From Legionella feeleii (lineage in GTDB: Bacteria > Pseudomonadota > Gammaproteobacteria > Legionellales > Legionellaceae), in NCBI RefSeq assembly GCF_001467625.1, contig NZ_LNYB01000080.1, positions 62,001-126,000 on the forward strand: 64,000 bases of DNA, read 5' to 3'. A program made the translations under genes and the position numbers. The notes under the pieces were generated by a model that was not told where the DNA came from, searched no databases, and saw nothing but the letters and a program-made list of their open reading frames with translations. Numbering within the stretch: the first letter of the stretch is position 1; each line of letters opens with the position of its first letter. Of this stretch, positions 1 through 7,852 are shown piece by piece.

Positions 1-517
1 GATCATAGGGGCCAAAAATTGCGCGGGGTCGAATAGTGACAACCCGCAAATTTTTCTTTTGATAAGCGTCATCAATGAGTTGCTCCGCTAAGAGCTTGGT
101 ATGTATGTAGTGATTAGCCGGCTTTCGAGGTAATAACACATCCTCTTTAATGCGGTGCTTTTCCGTAAAATCAAAATAGATGCTTGGCGAAGAGACATGG
201 ATCAAACGAGCATGGCTGGGGGTTGCTGCAATGATATTGCGAGTACCAATGACGTTGGTTTGATAAAATTCGTCGTAGGAACCCCAAATGCTGGACCGGG
301 CTGCGCAATGAAAAATAAGATCCGCCTTGGCCGATATTTTTTTAAGCTTTTCTTTTTCGGCTAAATCCACGGCAATAAACCTGGCACCTAGTTGAGAAAC
401 AACGTTGCCAAGATGTTCATTGCGGCCTAAAGCAATCACATCGTGCCCGTCGTGAACTAAGCGTTTAGTTAAATTGAGTCCCAGACAACCGGTTGCCCCA
501 GTAACAATAGAAACCAT
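1..517 (-). CDS. NAD-dependent epimerase/dehydratase (3-beta-HSD-like SDR), 3' end outside window
   Basis: Extended short-chain dehydrogenase. The visible 172 codons start at an ATG (515-517) one base after the stop of the upstream ketoacyl synthase gene, so the two are probably translationally coupled. The N-terminus carries the Rossmann glycine motif GATGCLG near residues 7-13, then an acidic residue position after the second strand, and a Tyr-x-x-x-Lys pair in NHYIHTKLLAE near residues 145-155. This motif set fits an extended SDR acting on a sterol-, sugar- or hydroxy-acid-type substrate. The pairing with a FabH-like enzyme recalls OleA/OleD of olefin biosynthesis, where OleD reduces a beta-keto acid, but the OleB and OleC partners are not in view, so that is only a suggestion. 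The C-terminus lies beyond the left edge. Confidence 0.8.
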   Translation of the reverse strand, partial: MVSIVTGATGCLGLNLTKRLVHDGHDVIALGRNEHLGNVVSQLGARFIAVDLAEKEKLKKISAKADLIFHCAARSSIWGSYDEFYQTNVIGTRNIIAATPSHARLIHVSSPSIYFDFTEKHRIKEDVLLPRKPANHYIHTKLLAEQLIDDAYQKKNLRVVTIRPRAIFGPYD

Positions 518-518
518 T

Positions 519-1502
519 TTAATATTCCATAATCATGCCGGCTGAAGAAATACCGGCCCCAGTTCCCAGAAAATAGATTAGTTGACCGCGTTGCAATTTT
601 TTACTCTCAATAAGGGAGTAAAGAACGGTAGGGATCGAAGCAGCCATTTGGTTACCATGAGTTGCATAAATATCAACAAATTTTTCGCGAGGAATACGGA
701 GCTTTTTACGTACATGGTGCATTGCCAGCAGGCTTGCCTGATGAGGAACAACCCAATCAATAGCATCGATCGTTAATCCTGCTTTTTTAAATACGATTTC
801 CTTGGTTCTGACCACTAGTCTGCTTGCTAATTTAAATACTTTTTTACCATCCATATCAAATAATGCGTAGCGTTGATGATCAGGATGGGATGGAAGAATC
901 CGGGTGCCGCCTGCTTCCAGGCGGCAGTAGGTCGAACCGATACTATGAGTCTCCATGTGTGTACCAACAATTCTGCTTGTCCCATCACTTTTTTCTATAA
1001 TACAAGCAGCGGCCCCATCGCCAAAAATGGTACAGGTTTCCATATCCTGCCAATTAAGGCCAAATGATGGAATATCGCTCGATATAATAAGGGCCCGCTT
1101 GAAACGCCCACTCTCAATGAAGTAAGCCATTGTCTCTAAGGCGGTTAAAAAACTAAGACAAGTACTGTTGATATCAAAACAGGCAATCCCTGATGTCTCT
1201 AGCCCTAACTGTTTCTGAATTAAGACCGAAGTAGATGGAATGGCCTGTTCACCCACACCACAGGCACTAACAATCACATCAATATCCGTTAATTTGAGAT
1301 TGGCATTTTTTACCGCCTCAAGAGCAGCTTTTGCCCCCATATAGGAGGTTGTTTCGTGAGGTGAAGCAAAATGGCGGGATACAAGGCCAGATTTTTTTTC
1401 TACACTACCAGGGGATAAACCGAGTGTTACATCAAGTGCCGATGATAAAACTTTATTCTGAGGTAAATATTTCCCCATACCTATAATCCGAATACAAGGC
1501 AT
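519..1502 (-). CDS. 3-oxoacyl-ACP synthase III family protein (FabH/OleA-like thiolase fold)
   Basis: Condensing enzyme of the KAS III type. The thiolase-fold triad is visible: Cys in DINSTCLSFL, His in WVVPHQASLLA and Asn in THGNQMAASIP, with the C-terminal glycine loop LGTGAGISSAG. The HGN form of the Asn motif resembles OleA as much as housekeeping FabH (which usually has NGN). I chose the ATG at 1500-1502 (MPCIRIIG), which places the first beta strand normally. A TTG 39 bases upstream (1541) is possible but neither start has a strong Shine-Dalgarno. The gene sits directly upstream of an SDR gene with a one-base gap, suggesting a short pathway making or modifying a beta-keto acyl product. 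It is not next to fab genes, so a primary fatty-acid role is less likely. Confidence 0.85.
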   Translation of the reverse strand: MPCIRIIGMGKYLPQNKVLSSALDVTLGLSPGSVEKKSGLVSRHFASPHETTSYMGAKAALEAVKNANLKLTDIDVIVSACGVGEQAIPSTSVLIQKQLGLETSGIACFDINSTCLSFLTALETMAYFIESGRFKRALIISSDIPSFGLNWQDMETCTIFGDGAAACIIEKSDGTSRIVGTHMETHSIGSTYCRLEAGGTRILPSHPDHQRYALFDMDGKKVFKLASRLVVRTKEIVFKKAGLTIDAIDWVVPHQASLLAMHHVRKKLRIPREKFVDIYATHGNQMAASIPTVLYSLIESKKLQRGQLIYFLGTGAGISSAGMIMEY

Positions 1503-1950
1503 AGTTCGTCTTTTTGATCGAAGAGAATAAATTTTAACCAAAAAGAGGGTTATTTTCTACTCCTATCTACGTGACTTCAGATTATCGAAAGCTATCTATA
1601 TGAATTTTAATAATTTTTATTTCTGGTAAATGCATGAAGTTTGCTTCCTGTGCGACATAATTTGTCAGGGTCATACCACCTAACCGGAGAGCGTTGGTGA
1701 GGAAACCTTTGAACAGGGTTAGTCGGCCTATCCTTGCCCTCTTACCCACTCGAAAGCAGATTAAAATTACACAATTTGTACATTATTTACAACTTACAGC
1801 GTAAATAACAAGACATTCAACGGTATTGCAATAAAGATAATGCTGGATTAATACTGAAAGATATTTAGTTAATTGCGATAACAAAGTAATATTATCTATG
1901 AGCCAAAATTTACTTCTAATCAGCAAGAATAACTAAATAATGAAAAAGGA
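1503..1950. other. Intergenic region, no gene recognised
   Basis: About 450 bases between two divergently read genes. It is AT-rich at both ends with a more GC-rich middle (about 1660-1750). I see no open reading frame with a ribosome site, no tRNA fold and no convincing terminator. It must hold the promoters of both flanking genes, but none can be assigned with confidence. Confidence 0.4.
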
Positions 1951-3018
1951 ATGAAACACTTTATGAAAGGAAAATTATTCTTGAAATATATCAATAGATT
2001 ACTAAATTTATTCCTTTATTTAGTATTTTCAATGAATTGTTTTGCTGCCAATAGTGAAGCACAACTTGTTAAAAAAATTTATGATATCGAGAAAAGATCG
2101 AACGCCGTAATCGGGATTACAGCCATTCATATCGAGAAAAATAAGGTCATTGGCCATAATGGAAACAAGCGTTTTTTTATGGCAAGTACCATCAAATTAC
2201 CTATTGCCTTGGCTTTTTTGCATCTTGTTGATCAAAAAAAGGATTCCTTGAATCGTGTTGTTAACTTGGGCTTGAACAATGTTGTCCCTGGTTCCGGAAC
2301 GTTGCATTATCTCTGTGAAAGAAAAAAAATCCGTATGTCACTCCAGCAAATACTCAAATATATGATGGCCAATAGTGATAACAGCGCAAGCGACACCCTG
2401 CTTCAAACCGTGAATGGACCAGCCTATGTCACCAAGCGTATGCATGCACTGGGGTTCAAAAATATTGTAATAAACCGTTCCATTATTGAAATGATGATGG
2501 ATACTAATCATGTTCATCCTTCGTTGAAGCAACCCCGTACTGTCTATTCCTGGAAAAAAATATTTAACAGGACACCCCTTAAAGAAAAAATGTTGGCCTG
2601 GCAGCGTTTTGAAAAGGATCCCCGGGATACAACAACACCTGCAGAAATGGCAAAGTTGCTGGTAAAAATATATAAAAATGAAGCACTTTCAGAGTCCAGT
2701 ACTAAAGTACTTATGGATATCATGGAGAAATGCCGAACAGGTAGAAGTAGAATAAGAGGCCTCTTACCTCCTTATGTCAAAGTGGCTCACAAAACGGGAA
2801 CATGGGCAATCGATGAACCGCAATATATCAGGTATCCTGGCTCCAACAAACTTTTCCGTTTTGTCAGTGATGTTGGAATTATTACCTTGCCTAACAATAA
2901 AGGACATATCGCTATCGCCGTTTATGTTAAATCACGGGCAGTCAGTAATTACACCCGTAGTCGAGCTATAGCACTGGCCAGTCGCGCTATATACGATCAT
3001 TTTATGGCACAAAAATAA
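1951..3018 (+). CDS. Class A beta-lactamase-like serine hydrolase, secreted
   Basis: Predicted periplasmic serine hydrolase of the class A beta-lactamase fold. A signal peptide is followed by a likely cleavage after CFAA. Catalytic motifs: S79-x-x-K82 (STIK), S142-D-N, and K281-T-G. The RDTTTP box that ends the omega loop is at residues 225-230. Unusually, about 45 residues separate the R176 of the loop start from RDTTTP, where class A enzymes have about a dozen, so the omega loop seems to carry an insertion of roughly 35 residues, and the general-base Glu166 equivalent is not obvious (E180 and E212 are candidates). At 355 residues it is longer than the usual 290. The start is uncertain: ATG 1951 abuts AAGGA, and ATG 1963 lies 12 bases from it. 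It may be a beta-lactamase or a cell-wall hydrolase. Confidence 0.85.
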   Translation: MKHFMKGKLFLKYINRLLNLFLYLVFSMNCFAANSEAQLVKKIYDIEKRSNAVIGITAIHIEKNKVIGHNGNKRFFMASTIKLPIALAFLHLVDQKKDSLNRVVNLGLNNVVPGSGTLHYLCERKKIRMSLQQILKYMMANSDNSASDTLLQTVNGPAYVTKRMHALGFKNIVINRSIIEMMMDTNHVHPSLKQPRTVYSWKKIFNRTPLKEKMLAWQRFEKDPRDTTTPAEMAKLLVKIYKNEALSESSTKVLMDIMEKCRTGRSRIRGLLPPYVKVAHKTGTWAIDEPQYIRYPGSNKLFRFVSDVGIITLPNNKGHIAIAVYVKSRAVSNYTRSRAIALASRAIYDHFMAQK

Positions 3019-3224
3019 GGCTTGTTGACCAGCCGCCTTGCACATCATCGTGCAATCCCGGAATAGTCTCCCCCCCTTTTTCAGGTTAATCTATTTTTGT
3101 CAGTCACCGGTCTCTAAAAATTTAGTAAAAAGCCCCAAAAAACCCTAAAAATGGTCGCCATTAAACCTGGATGATCTATTTTTTTGCAATTATTCGTGGT
3201 GTTTAACTTGATTAGGAGAAGAAA

Positions 3225-4013
3225 ATGCCACGATTAGCCCAATTAACATTTCAGAGAATCTTAGGTGCGGGGAATTTCGGAGAAGTATCCCTGTATCTGA
3301 ATGAACAAGATGGCCAACAATATGCGGTAAAAAGATTCATGTCTCGCCGATACAGGGAAAATGAGTTTTACTCTACTGCCGAATCTGAAATGCGGAATTT
3401 CAATCATTTCATTCAAAAAATGGGTATTCCTGTCCACGATGCCTTTATTGATAATGACCAATTAATTCTTCCATTTTTTACCGGCAAAAAGCCAAACTGG
3501 GAAGAAATACAAACTAGTTTAAAAGAAATGTATGCAAAAGGTTTTGTCATGGGCGATCCGAAACCAGATAATTTTATGCATACTCAATATGGTTTAATGC
3601 CGATTGATTTTGGCGGAGTTTTTGATATCGAGGACACGCAATTTCAGAATGATGCGCTAGCACGTAATTTCGTTGTGAATGCGTTATCCCGTTATACAGA
3701 AGCCTTTACTGAAAACGATCTTTTCGATGCTTATTGCAGTCTCAGTTGTGCCATGGATTTTGACAGCGAAGAACAGGAGGAGGAAGAAGCGATCGCTTTG
3801 GCCAATGAGTTTGATTTGCCTGGGGAGATTAATACACGCCAGGAGACAACCCAGCCTCTGCTGAGTGCTTTTGAACTGCCAGACAATGTGGTTATCCCAC
3901 AAAAATCTGCCTCGCCTAAAGTATCTGCAAGCATTCTGTCTTTTTGGCATCATGCCAAAGAGCAAGACAAACCAACTCAAAAAGTCAAGAGTGCCTGCTG
4001 TACAGTACTCTAA
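3225..4013 (+). CDS. Eukaryotic-like protein kinase with C-terminal CaaX box; candidate Dot/Icm effector
   Basis: A compact Ser/Thr-kinase-like protein of 262 residues. Visible landmarks are the glycine loop GAGNFGEV (14-21), the ATP-anchoring Lys in YAVKRF (K36), a catalytic loop MGDPKPDN (D111, K113, N116) in place of HRDxKxxN, and the metal-binding DFG at D128. The C-lobe after DFG is short, so the domain is minimal. An acidic stretch (about 175-190) precedes a basic tail that ends Cys-Cys-Thr-Val-Leu. The last four residues, CTVL, form a CaaX box whose final Leu is the signature favoured by host geranylgeranyltransferase I. Bacteria do not prenylate proteins, so the motif suggests action inside a eukaryotic host, as known for other Legionella CaaX effectors. 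A strong terminator follows. Substrate unknown. Confidence 0.8.
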   Translation: MPRLAQLTFQRILGAGNFGEVSLYLNEQDGQQYAVKRFMSRRYRENEFYSTAESEMRNFNHFIQKMGIPVHDAFIDNDQLILPFFTGKKPNWEEIQTSLKEMYAKGFVMGDPKPDNFMHTQYGLMPIDFGGVFDIEDTQFQNDALARNFVVNALSRYTEAFTENDLFDAYCSLSCAMDFDSEEQEEEEAIALANEFDLPGEINTRQETTQPLLSAFELPDNVVIPQKSASPKVSASILSFWHHAKEQDKPTQKVKSACCTVL

Positions 4014-4028
4014 AGAAGACCTTCGGCA

Positions 4029-4062
4029 TTCCGCATTACAGGGGTAATGCGGAAATTTTTTT
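4029..4062 (+). terminator. Rho-independent terminator after the kinase gene
   Basis: An 11-base perfect stem (TTCCGCATTAC and GTAATGCGGAA) with a 4-base loop, followed by seven T on the + strand, 15 bases after the kinase stop codon. Confidence 0.95.
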
Positions 4063-4128
4063 GAAGCCTGAGCTATTGTCAGAAAAGCAACACCACTGTT
4101 ACTCCTCTATGACTTAGCGGATGAGGAA

Positions 4129-4500
4129 TCAAGTAGTAGTGAGTGCGGTCTGATATTCATCGACAGGTTCTGCATCTGCGCGATACCCTGTCCTGGTAAA
4201 AATAATAAGGTCAGTTGCTTTCTCTAGTGAGTGCTCCATAAACGCATTGACAACCTTGTGCATATCCGTTTGTTCATCAATCTCAGCGCGCGTTAAGCAG
4301 GTTAAAAGATAAGAGACTTGCTCTTTTACTGATAAATTAGGAAGTTCATAATAACCTTTCGCCAGAGGCGATAACTGTAAACTAACTTTTTCTCCTGTGA
4401 CTGTTACTGAGAAAAGAGGCTCAAAAGTCAGTAAAGCGCCGCCAACAGATTCCAACAATACATCAAGTTTATTCCCTTTAAATTGAATCATTCTTCTCAT
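4129..4500 (-). CDS. Hypothetical protein, 123 residues
   Basis: No family recognised. The reading frame is supported by a very good ribosome site, GAGGAGGT, six bases before the ATG at 4498-4500. The protein opens with a basic MRRMIQFKGNK stretch, has alternating hydrophobic residues suggestive of a small beta sheet in the first half, and a predicted helical middle (VKEQVSYLLTCLTRAEI). No signal peptide or membrane segment. It is transcribed convergently with the kinase gene and may be co-oriented with the secreted repeat protein upstream (70-base gap). Function unknown. Confidence 0.7.
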   Translation of the reverse strand: MRRMIQFKGNKLDVLLESVGGALLTFEPLFSVTVTGEKVSLQLSPLAKGYYELPNLSVKEQVSYLLTCLTRAEIDEQTDMHKVVNAFMEHSLEKATDLIIFTRTGYRADAEPVDEYQTALTTT

Positions 4501-4570
4501 TGTATGACCTCCTCTCTAATGAAACTGTCTATTGTTTAACTTATCCACTAACCGTATTCGCCTCGAATAA

Positions 4571-5155
4571 TTAATCCAAACACTGCGTGTTAGCAAAACT
4601 CTCGGCTCCAGAGCGGGTTTTATTCATGCCGCTACTTGAGTAAGCAAAGGTATAATTATCGATATAACATTGTAATGAATTTTTTGCGTAAAATTTCGAA
4701 GCTTCATAATCACTAAGCATAGTTGCAGTCTTCTTTGCTTCCGATTTGGTTTTATTCATCCCGTTATAGGCATAGGCAAATTTATAGGCCAGTTTAAAGA
4801 CTTTAAAGTAGGCTGCAGGACAGGTTTTACTTGTTATCAGACCGGCAAATTTTTCTGCTTCAGAGGAGAGCTCATTTAAACCATCAGAACTATAAGACCA
4901 TTTATAAACGTCTTGAAATACCTCCGATTTAATACCACAGGTTGTATCATTAGGTAGACTGATCACTGCTTCAATTTGATTCGCCAAGTCATCGGTCATT
5001 TTTCGTTGTTCAGGGCTTAATGAATATTCAATGTAGTACATTTTTTCGGCCAGTCTGTATAGCTTTTCATATAAACTGGAACTGCTTGTTGATGCCATGG
5101 CTGTTACAGATAGAGTACTTAATGTTATAAATACTAATTTGTTTATCAATTTCAT
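4571..5155 (-). CDS. Secreted protein with three internal Tyr-Gly-Met-Asn repeats
   Basis: A 194-residue exported protein of unknown function. I start it at the ATG at 5155, five bases after ATAGGA; the frame stays open further upstream but lacks a ribosome site. Residues 1-20 form a signal peptide ending TAMAS. The second half contains three similar blocks of about 21 residues, each with an aromatic YxFAY or YKWSY start, a (G)(M/L)N turn, and a Ser-Glu-Ala helix ending in FA or TA. They are spaced about 43 residues apart, with Cys residues (TCGIK, TCPAA, LQCYI, TQCLD) placed between blocks in a way that suggests disulfides. It could be a periplasmic or surface adhesin-like repeat protein; I do not recognise the family. 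Confidence 0.75.
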   Translation of the reverse strand: MKLINKLVFITLSTLSVTAMASTSSSSLYEKLYRLAEKMYYIEYSLSPEQRKMTDDLANQIEAVISLPNDTTCGIKSEVFQDVYKWSYSSDGLNELSSEAEKFAGLITSKTCPAAYFKVFKLAYKFAYAYNGMNKTKSEAKKTATMLSDYEASKFYAKNSLQCYIDNYTFAYSSSGMNKTRSGAESFANTQCLD

Positions 5156-5387
5156 TGCTATCCTATGTTTTGCACTGAGTGGGCTACACTTTAAATTAAC
5201 TTTTAATAAAGGGCGTACTGGCGAATTAGATAATTGCACAAAACGCTATAATTTTGAAATAAATTAAGAATTCGCCGAAAAAGCGGTGTCCTGAATAAAA
5301 GGGAGCGAACACGTATTGGTAATACTTGAATTTATTGAATTGTGTTTGTCTATACTTTAACTATTGCTTTGTAGAGAGTGGAGTGCG

Positions 5388-6887
5388 ATGGGCGGTCAGT
5401 TGCATTTAAATAATGGCCATCCCCAAAACAGGGAAAACACTTGTGTTTCAGGTTACACAAAGGGGAATGAAAATTATGCCTTGAGTAATTTCGAGGATAA
5501 TGATCGTAACGGGTATGACTTTCATGATCCTGATATTGGGCGAGTCCATTTCCGTACGTCTGAACATTACCTGCATTTCCAAAAACTGACCCCTGCCGCC
5601 AAGCAAGAGTACCGTCAAACCTGGGAGAATACGGATAGTCCCGGCGATATTTTAGATTTGAATAAAAAGATTCCAGCTGAAAAATTGCGCTATCAATTTC
5701 CTTCCGGACAAGCTTCCCCTGAATGGGATAGAGATAAAGTGGCTATCCAAATGCAAATCAATGCAACAAAATATGCACAATCTTCGGCATTTAGGAGCTC
5801 TATCCATAAAGCCATTGAAATAGGCAAAGGATTTAACGATGGGCAAGGGGCTGCTGTTATCATTGAAGATACAAGTACGGCTAGACGAGTTGAAAAAAAC
5901 TGGGGGACAGGTCCTGATGGGAGTGGGACAAATATTTTAGGAAATACGCAGACCGCCTTTGCAAACATGGTTGCAAGTGGCCAGGTGAATGTTGCCGACA
6001 GGACACCTTCATTACAATCGATAAAAAGTAATCCTTCTGCAAAAACCAGTTATGACAATGCAACGCACCAATTCAAATCTGGTTTTCAACAAACACTGAT
6101 ACAGACTCGCAAACAAGCAGCCGCCCAGCGTGGCCTAAGCCCGGACAATCTTACCGTTGACACATCACAGTTGGGCGGAGGTTTGGTCGTTCCCGCAACA
6201 ATAAATGGACATGCCAGCCAAACACCAACAAACGATGATGCCCGATTGACACAGCTAAATCGAAAAATGCATTCTGCTCATCCAACGATTGACCCGGGAG
6301 TACCATTACATGCATCAGCCATGACTTTTTCCCCAATTCCGGTTTCGATTGAGAATGCCGGCTGGAATGGGCTTAAGGATACGTTACATCAACAAAAAAT
6401 TCCTATGGTATCAAGTGGAAAAACGATTTTTGATCATCATCTTGCCTCCTCTACGAGTGACAAAACGAAAGTTGAGGCCACCCATTTATTGACAAGCTAT
6501 GCCATAAAAAGTGTCATGGGAAATTTAAATACAGAAAGCCAAATGACCATCGTTGATAATATTGGAAAATCGACCTCCACAGTAAAACACGACCCCCAAG
6601 CCATTAAAATAAGATTCAATAGTACGGAAGAGGCACAGGCGTTTGCGAAGAAATTATCAGAGCAAGGCATTCATAGCCACACCTTCCCTGGTCAAATGAA
6701 AACCCCTCAGGGTAAAGATAAAAATTGCATTTTTCTAACCCAACGTGATTTAGAAAAAATAACAGAAAACTCCAAACTAGCGTCTAAAGAGTCAGTCGCG
6801 CATGGTTATCATGCGATTGTAACCGATTACAAGCAAAAAGATTTAGAGGCTTCTCAAGACAAGCAGTTAGGAGGACGTGTACCCTGA
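5388..6887 (+). CDS. NADAR-domain protein (YbiA-like), large; candidate effector
   Basis: The N-terminal 180 or so residues are a NADAR/YbiA-type domain: YALSNF near residue 32, SEHYLHFQKL near 60, and the C-terminal WGTGPDG and NILGNTQ motifs near 172-186. NADAR proteins act on N-glycosidic bonds, with reported activity on riboflavin intermediates and on ADP-ribosylated guanine. The remaining 300 residues are low in hydrophobic segments, rich in Ser, Thr, Gln and Lys, and unrecognised. Ordinary YbiA proteins are about 160 residues, so this is a fusion. Start chosen at ATG 5388, preceded by GTGGAG; an upstream in-frame start at 5364 has none. No signal peptide; the polar C-terminal tail fits a translocated Dot/Icm protein, but this is inference. 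Confidence 0.75.
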   Translation: MGGQLHLNNGHPQNRENTCVSGYTKGNENYALSNFEDNDRNGYDFHDPDIGRVHFRTSEHYLHFQKLTPAAKQEYRQTWENTDSPGDILDLNKKIPAEKLRYQFPSGQASPEWDRDKVAIQMQINATKYAQSSAFRSSIHKAIEIGKGFNDGQGAAVIIEDTSTARRVEKNWGTGPDGSGTNILGNTQTAFANMVASGQVNVADRTPSLQSIKSNPSAKTSYDNATHQFKSGFQQTLIQTRKQAAAQRGLSPDNLTVDTSQLGGGLVVPATINGHASQTPTNDDARLTQLNRKMHSAHPTIDPGVPLHASAMTFSPIPVSIENAGWNGLKDTLHQQKIPMVSSGKTIFDHHLASSTSDKTKVEATHLLTSYAIKSVMGNLNTESQMTIVDNIGKSTSTVKHDPQAIKIRFNSTEEAQAFAKKLSEQGIHSHTFPGQMKTPQGKDKNCIFLTQRDLEKITENSKLASKESVAHGYHAIVTDYKQKDLEASQDKQLGGRVP

Positions 6888-7036
6888 CGTCTAATAAATG
6901 CCCCTAACGAAAAGTCTGCCGAGTTGGACTACCCATTATAACTAGTCCTGATGTAGGATACTATTAACCCTATTAACTCTATTGTTTTTTATAAGAAACG
7001 TCGACAATTCAGGGCTGTCGCAAATGGAGGTGCTCT

Positions 7037-7765
7037 ATGAGCTGTTCGAATAAAACCTTGTTTCAGGTAGGAGTGCTTTGTGGCTTTCTTGATAAAGTCT
7101 ATGAAGGGGATCACAGCCTTGCCCAAATCATGGAAAAAGGAACTATGGGTATAGGGACCTTTGACGCTGTCCATGGGGAATTAATTGGATCGGACGGTCA
7201 ATTTTATCGGATCATTGAAGATGGCATCGCTCGGCCTATCGATCCACAAGAAAAATCACCCTTTGCCTGGGTGGTGGACTTTGAAGAAACACACCAATTT
7301 TCCTTAGAAGATATTACAAGCTTCGAGCATTTTTCAGCAGAATTTGACAAACAGGCCCCCTCACTCAATTACATTTATGCTTATCGTTTTGAATGCCTAA
7401 TGGACAAAATGGAGTGTCGGACAGAGTCTTGTCAACCAAAGCCTTTCAGGCCTCTTACAGAAACGATGCCCGGGGTACAAGTCAATTTTTCTTATAGAAA
7501 TGTAAAGGGGTTGATCTGCGGTTTTTTCTTTCCTTCCTATATGGCAACAATGAATATTCCAGGACACCATATGCATTTTTTAGATCGGACTAACAGGAGA
7601 GGCGGTCATGTTTTTGATTTTTCATTTAAGAAAGCAATGATTAGCGTTTGCTGCATTAAAAATTTTGAAATTGCGTTAATTGAGTCAGACGCATTTAAAA
7701 ATTTTAATAGCCAGGCTCAAAATTTGGAACGGGCAACCCATTTGATTGAGAAGCAAAGAAAGTAA
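7037..7765 (+). CDS. budA: Alpha-acetolactate decarboxylase
   Basis: Converts 2-acetolactate to acetoin, a cytosolic zinc-dependent step. The family hallmarks are clear: GIGTFDAVHGELIG near residues 39-52, and the metal-binding cluster GHHMHFLDRTNRRGGHVFDF near residues 175-195 with three metal-ligand His residues. The length of 242 residues is typical. A strong ribosome site GGAGGTG lies five bases before the ATG. No acetolactate synthase (budB/alsS) or regulator is adjacent, so it would draw acetolactate from branched-chain amino-acid synthesis or from its spontaneous pool. Flanking genes look like effectors, so it seems to be a stand-alone accessory gene. The length and motifs leave little doubt about family. 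Confidence 0.92.
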   Translation: MSCSNKTLFQVGVLCGFLDKVYEGDHSLAQIMEKGTMGIGTFDAVHGELIGSDGQFYRIIEDGIARPIDPQEKSPFAWVVDFEETHQFSLEDITSFEHFSAEFDKQAPSLNYIYAYRFECLMDKMECRTESCQPKPFRPLTETMPGVQVNFSYRNVKGLICGFFFPSYMATMNIPGHHMHFLDRTNRRGGHVFDFSFKKAMISVCCIKNFEIALIESDAFKNFNSQAQNLERATHLIEKQRK

Positions 7766-7852
7766 TACCAGGCTGCAATAAATTATTAAGTTCGCCTAAT
7801 ATTTTTACGTTTTATCAGTTAAAGTATTAAAAAATTATTTAAAGTCCATGTT

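Noticed and set aside
1..1502. Complete Ole hydrocarbon cluster
   Set aside because: Only a FabH-like and an SDR gene are visible; oleB and oleC would be needed and the left edge cuts the locus.
1503..1950. Possible small RNA or riboswitch
   Set aside because: No conserved fold or motif could be recognised by eye.
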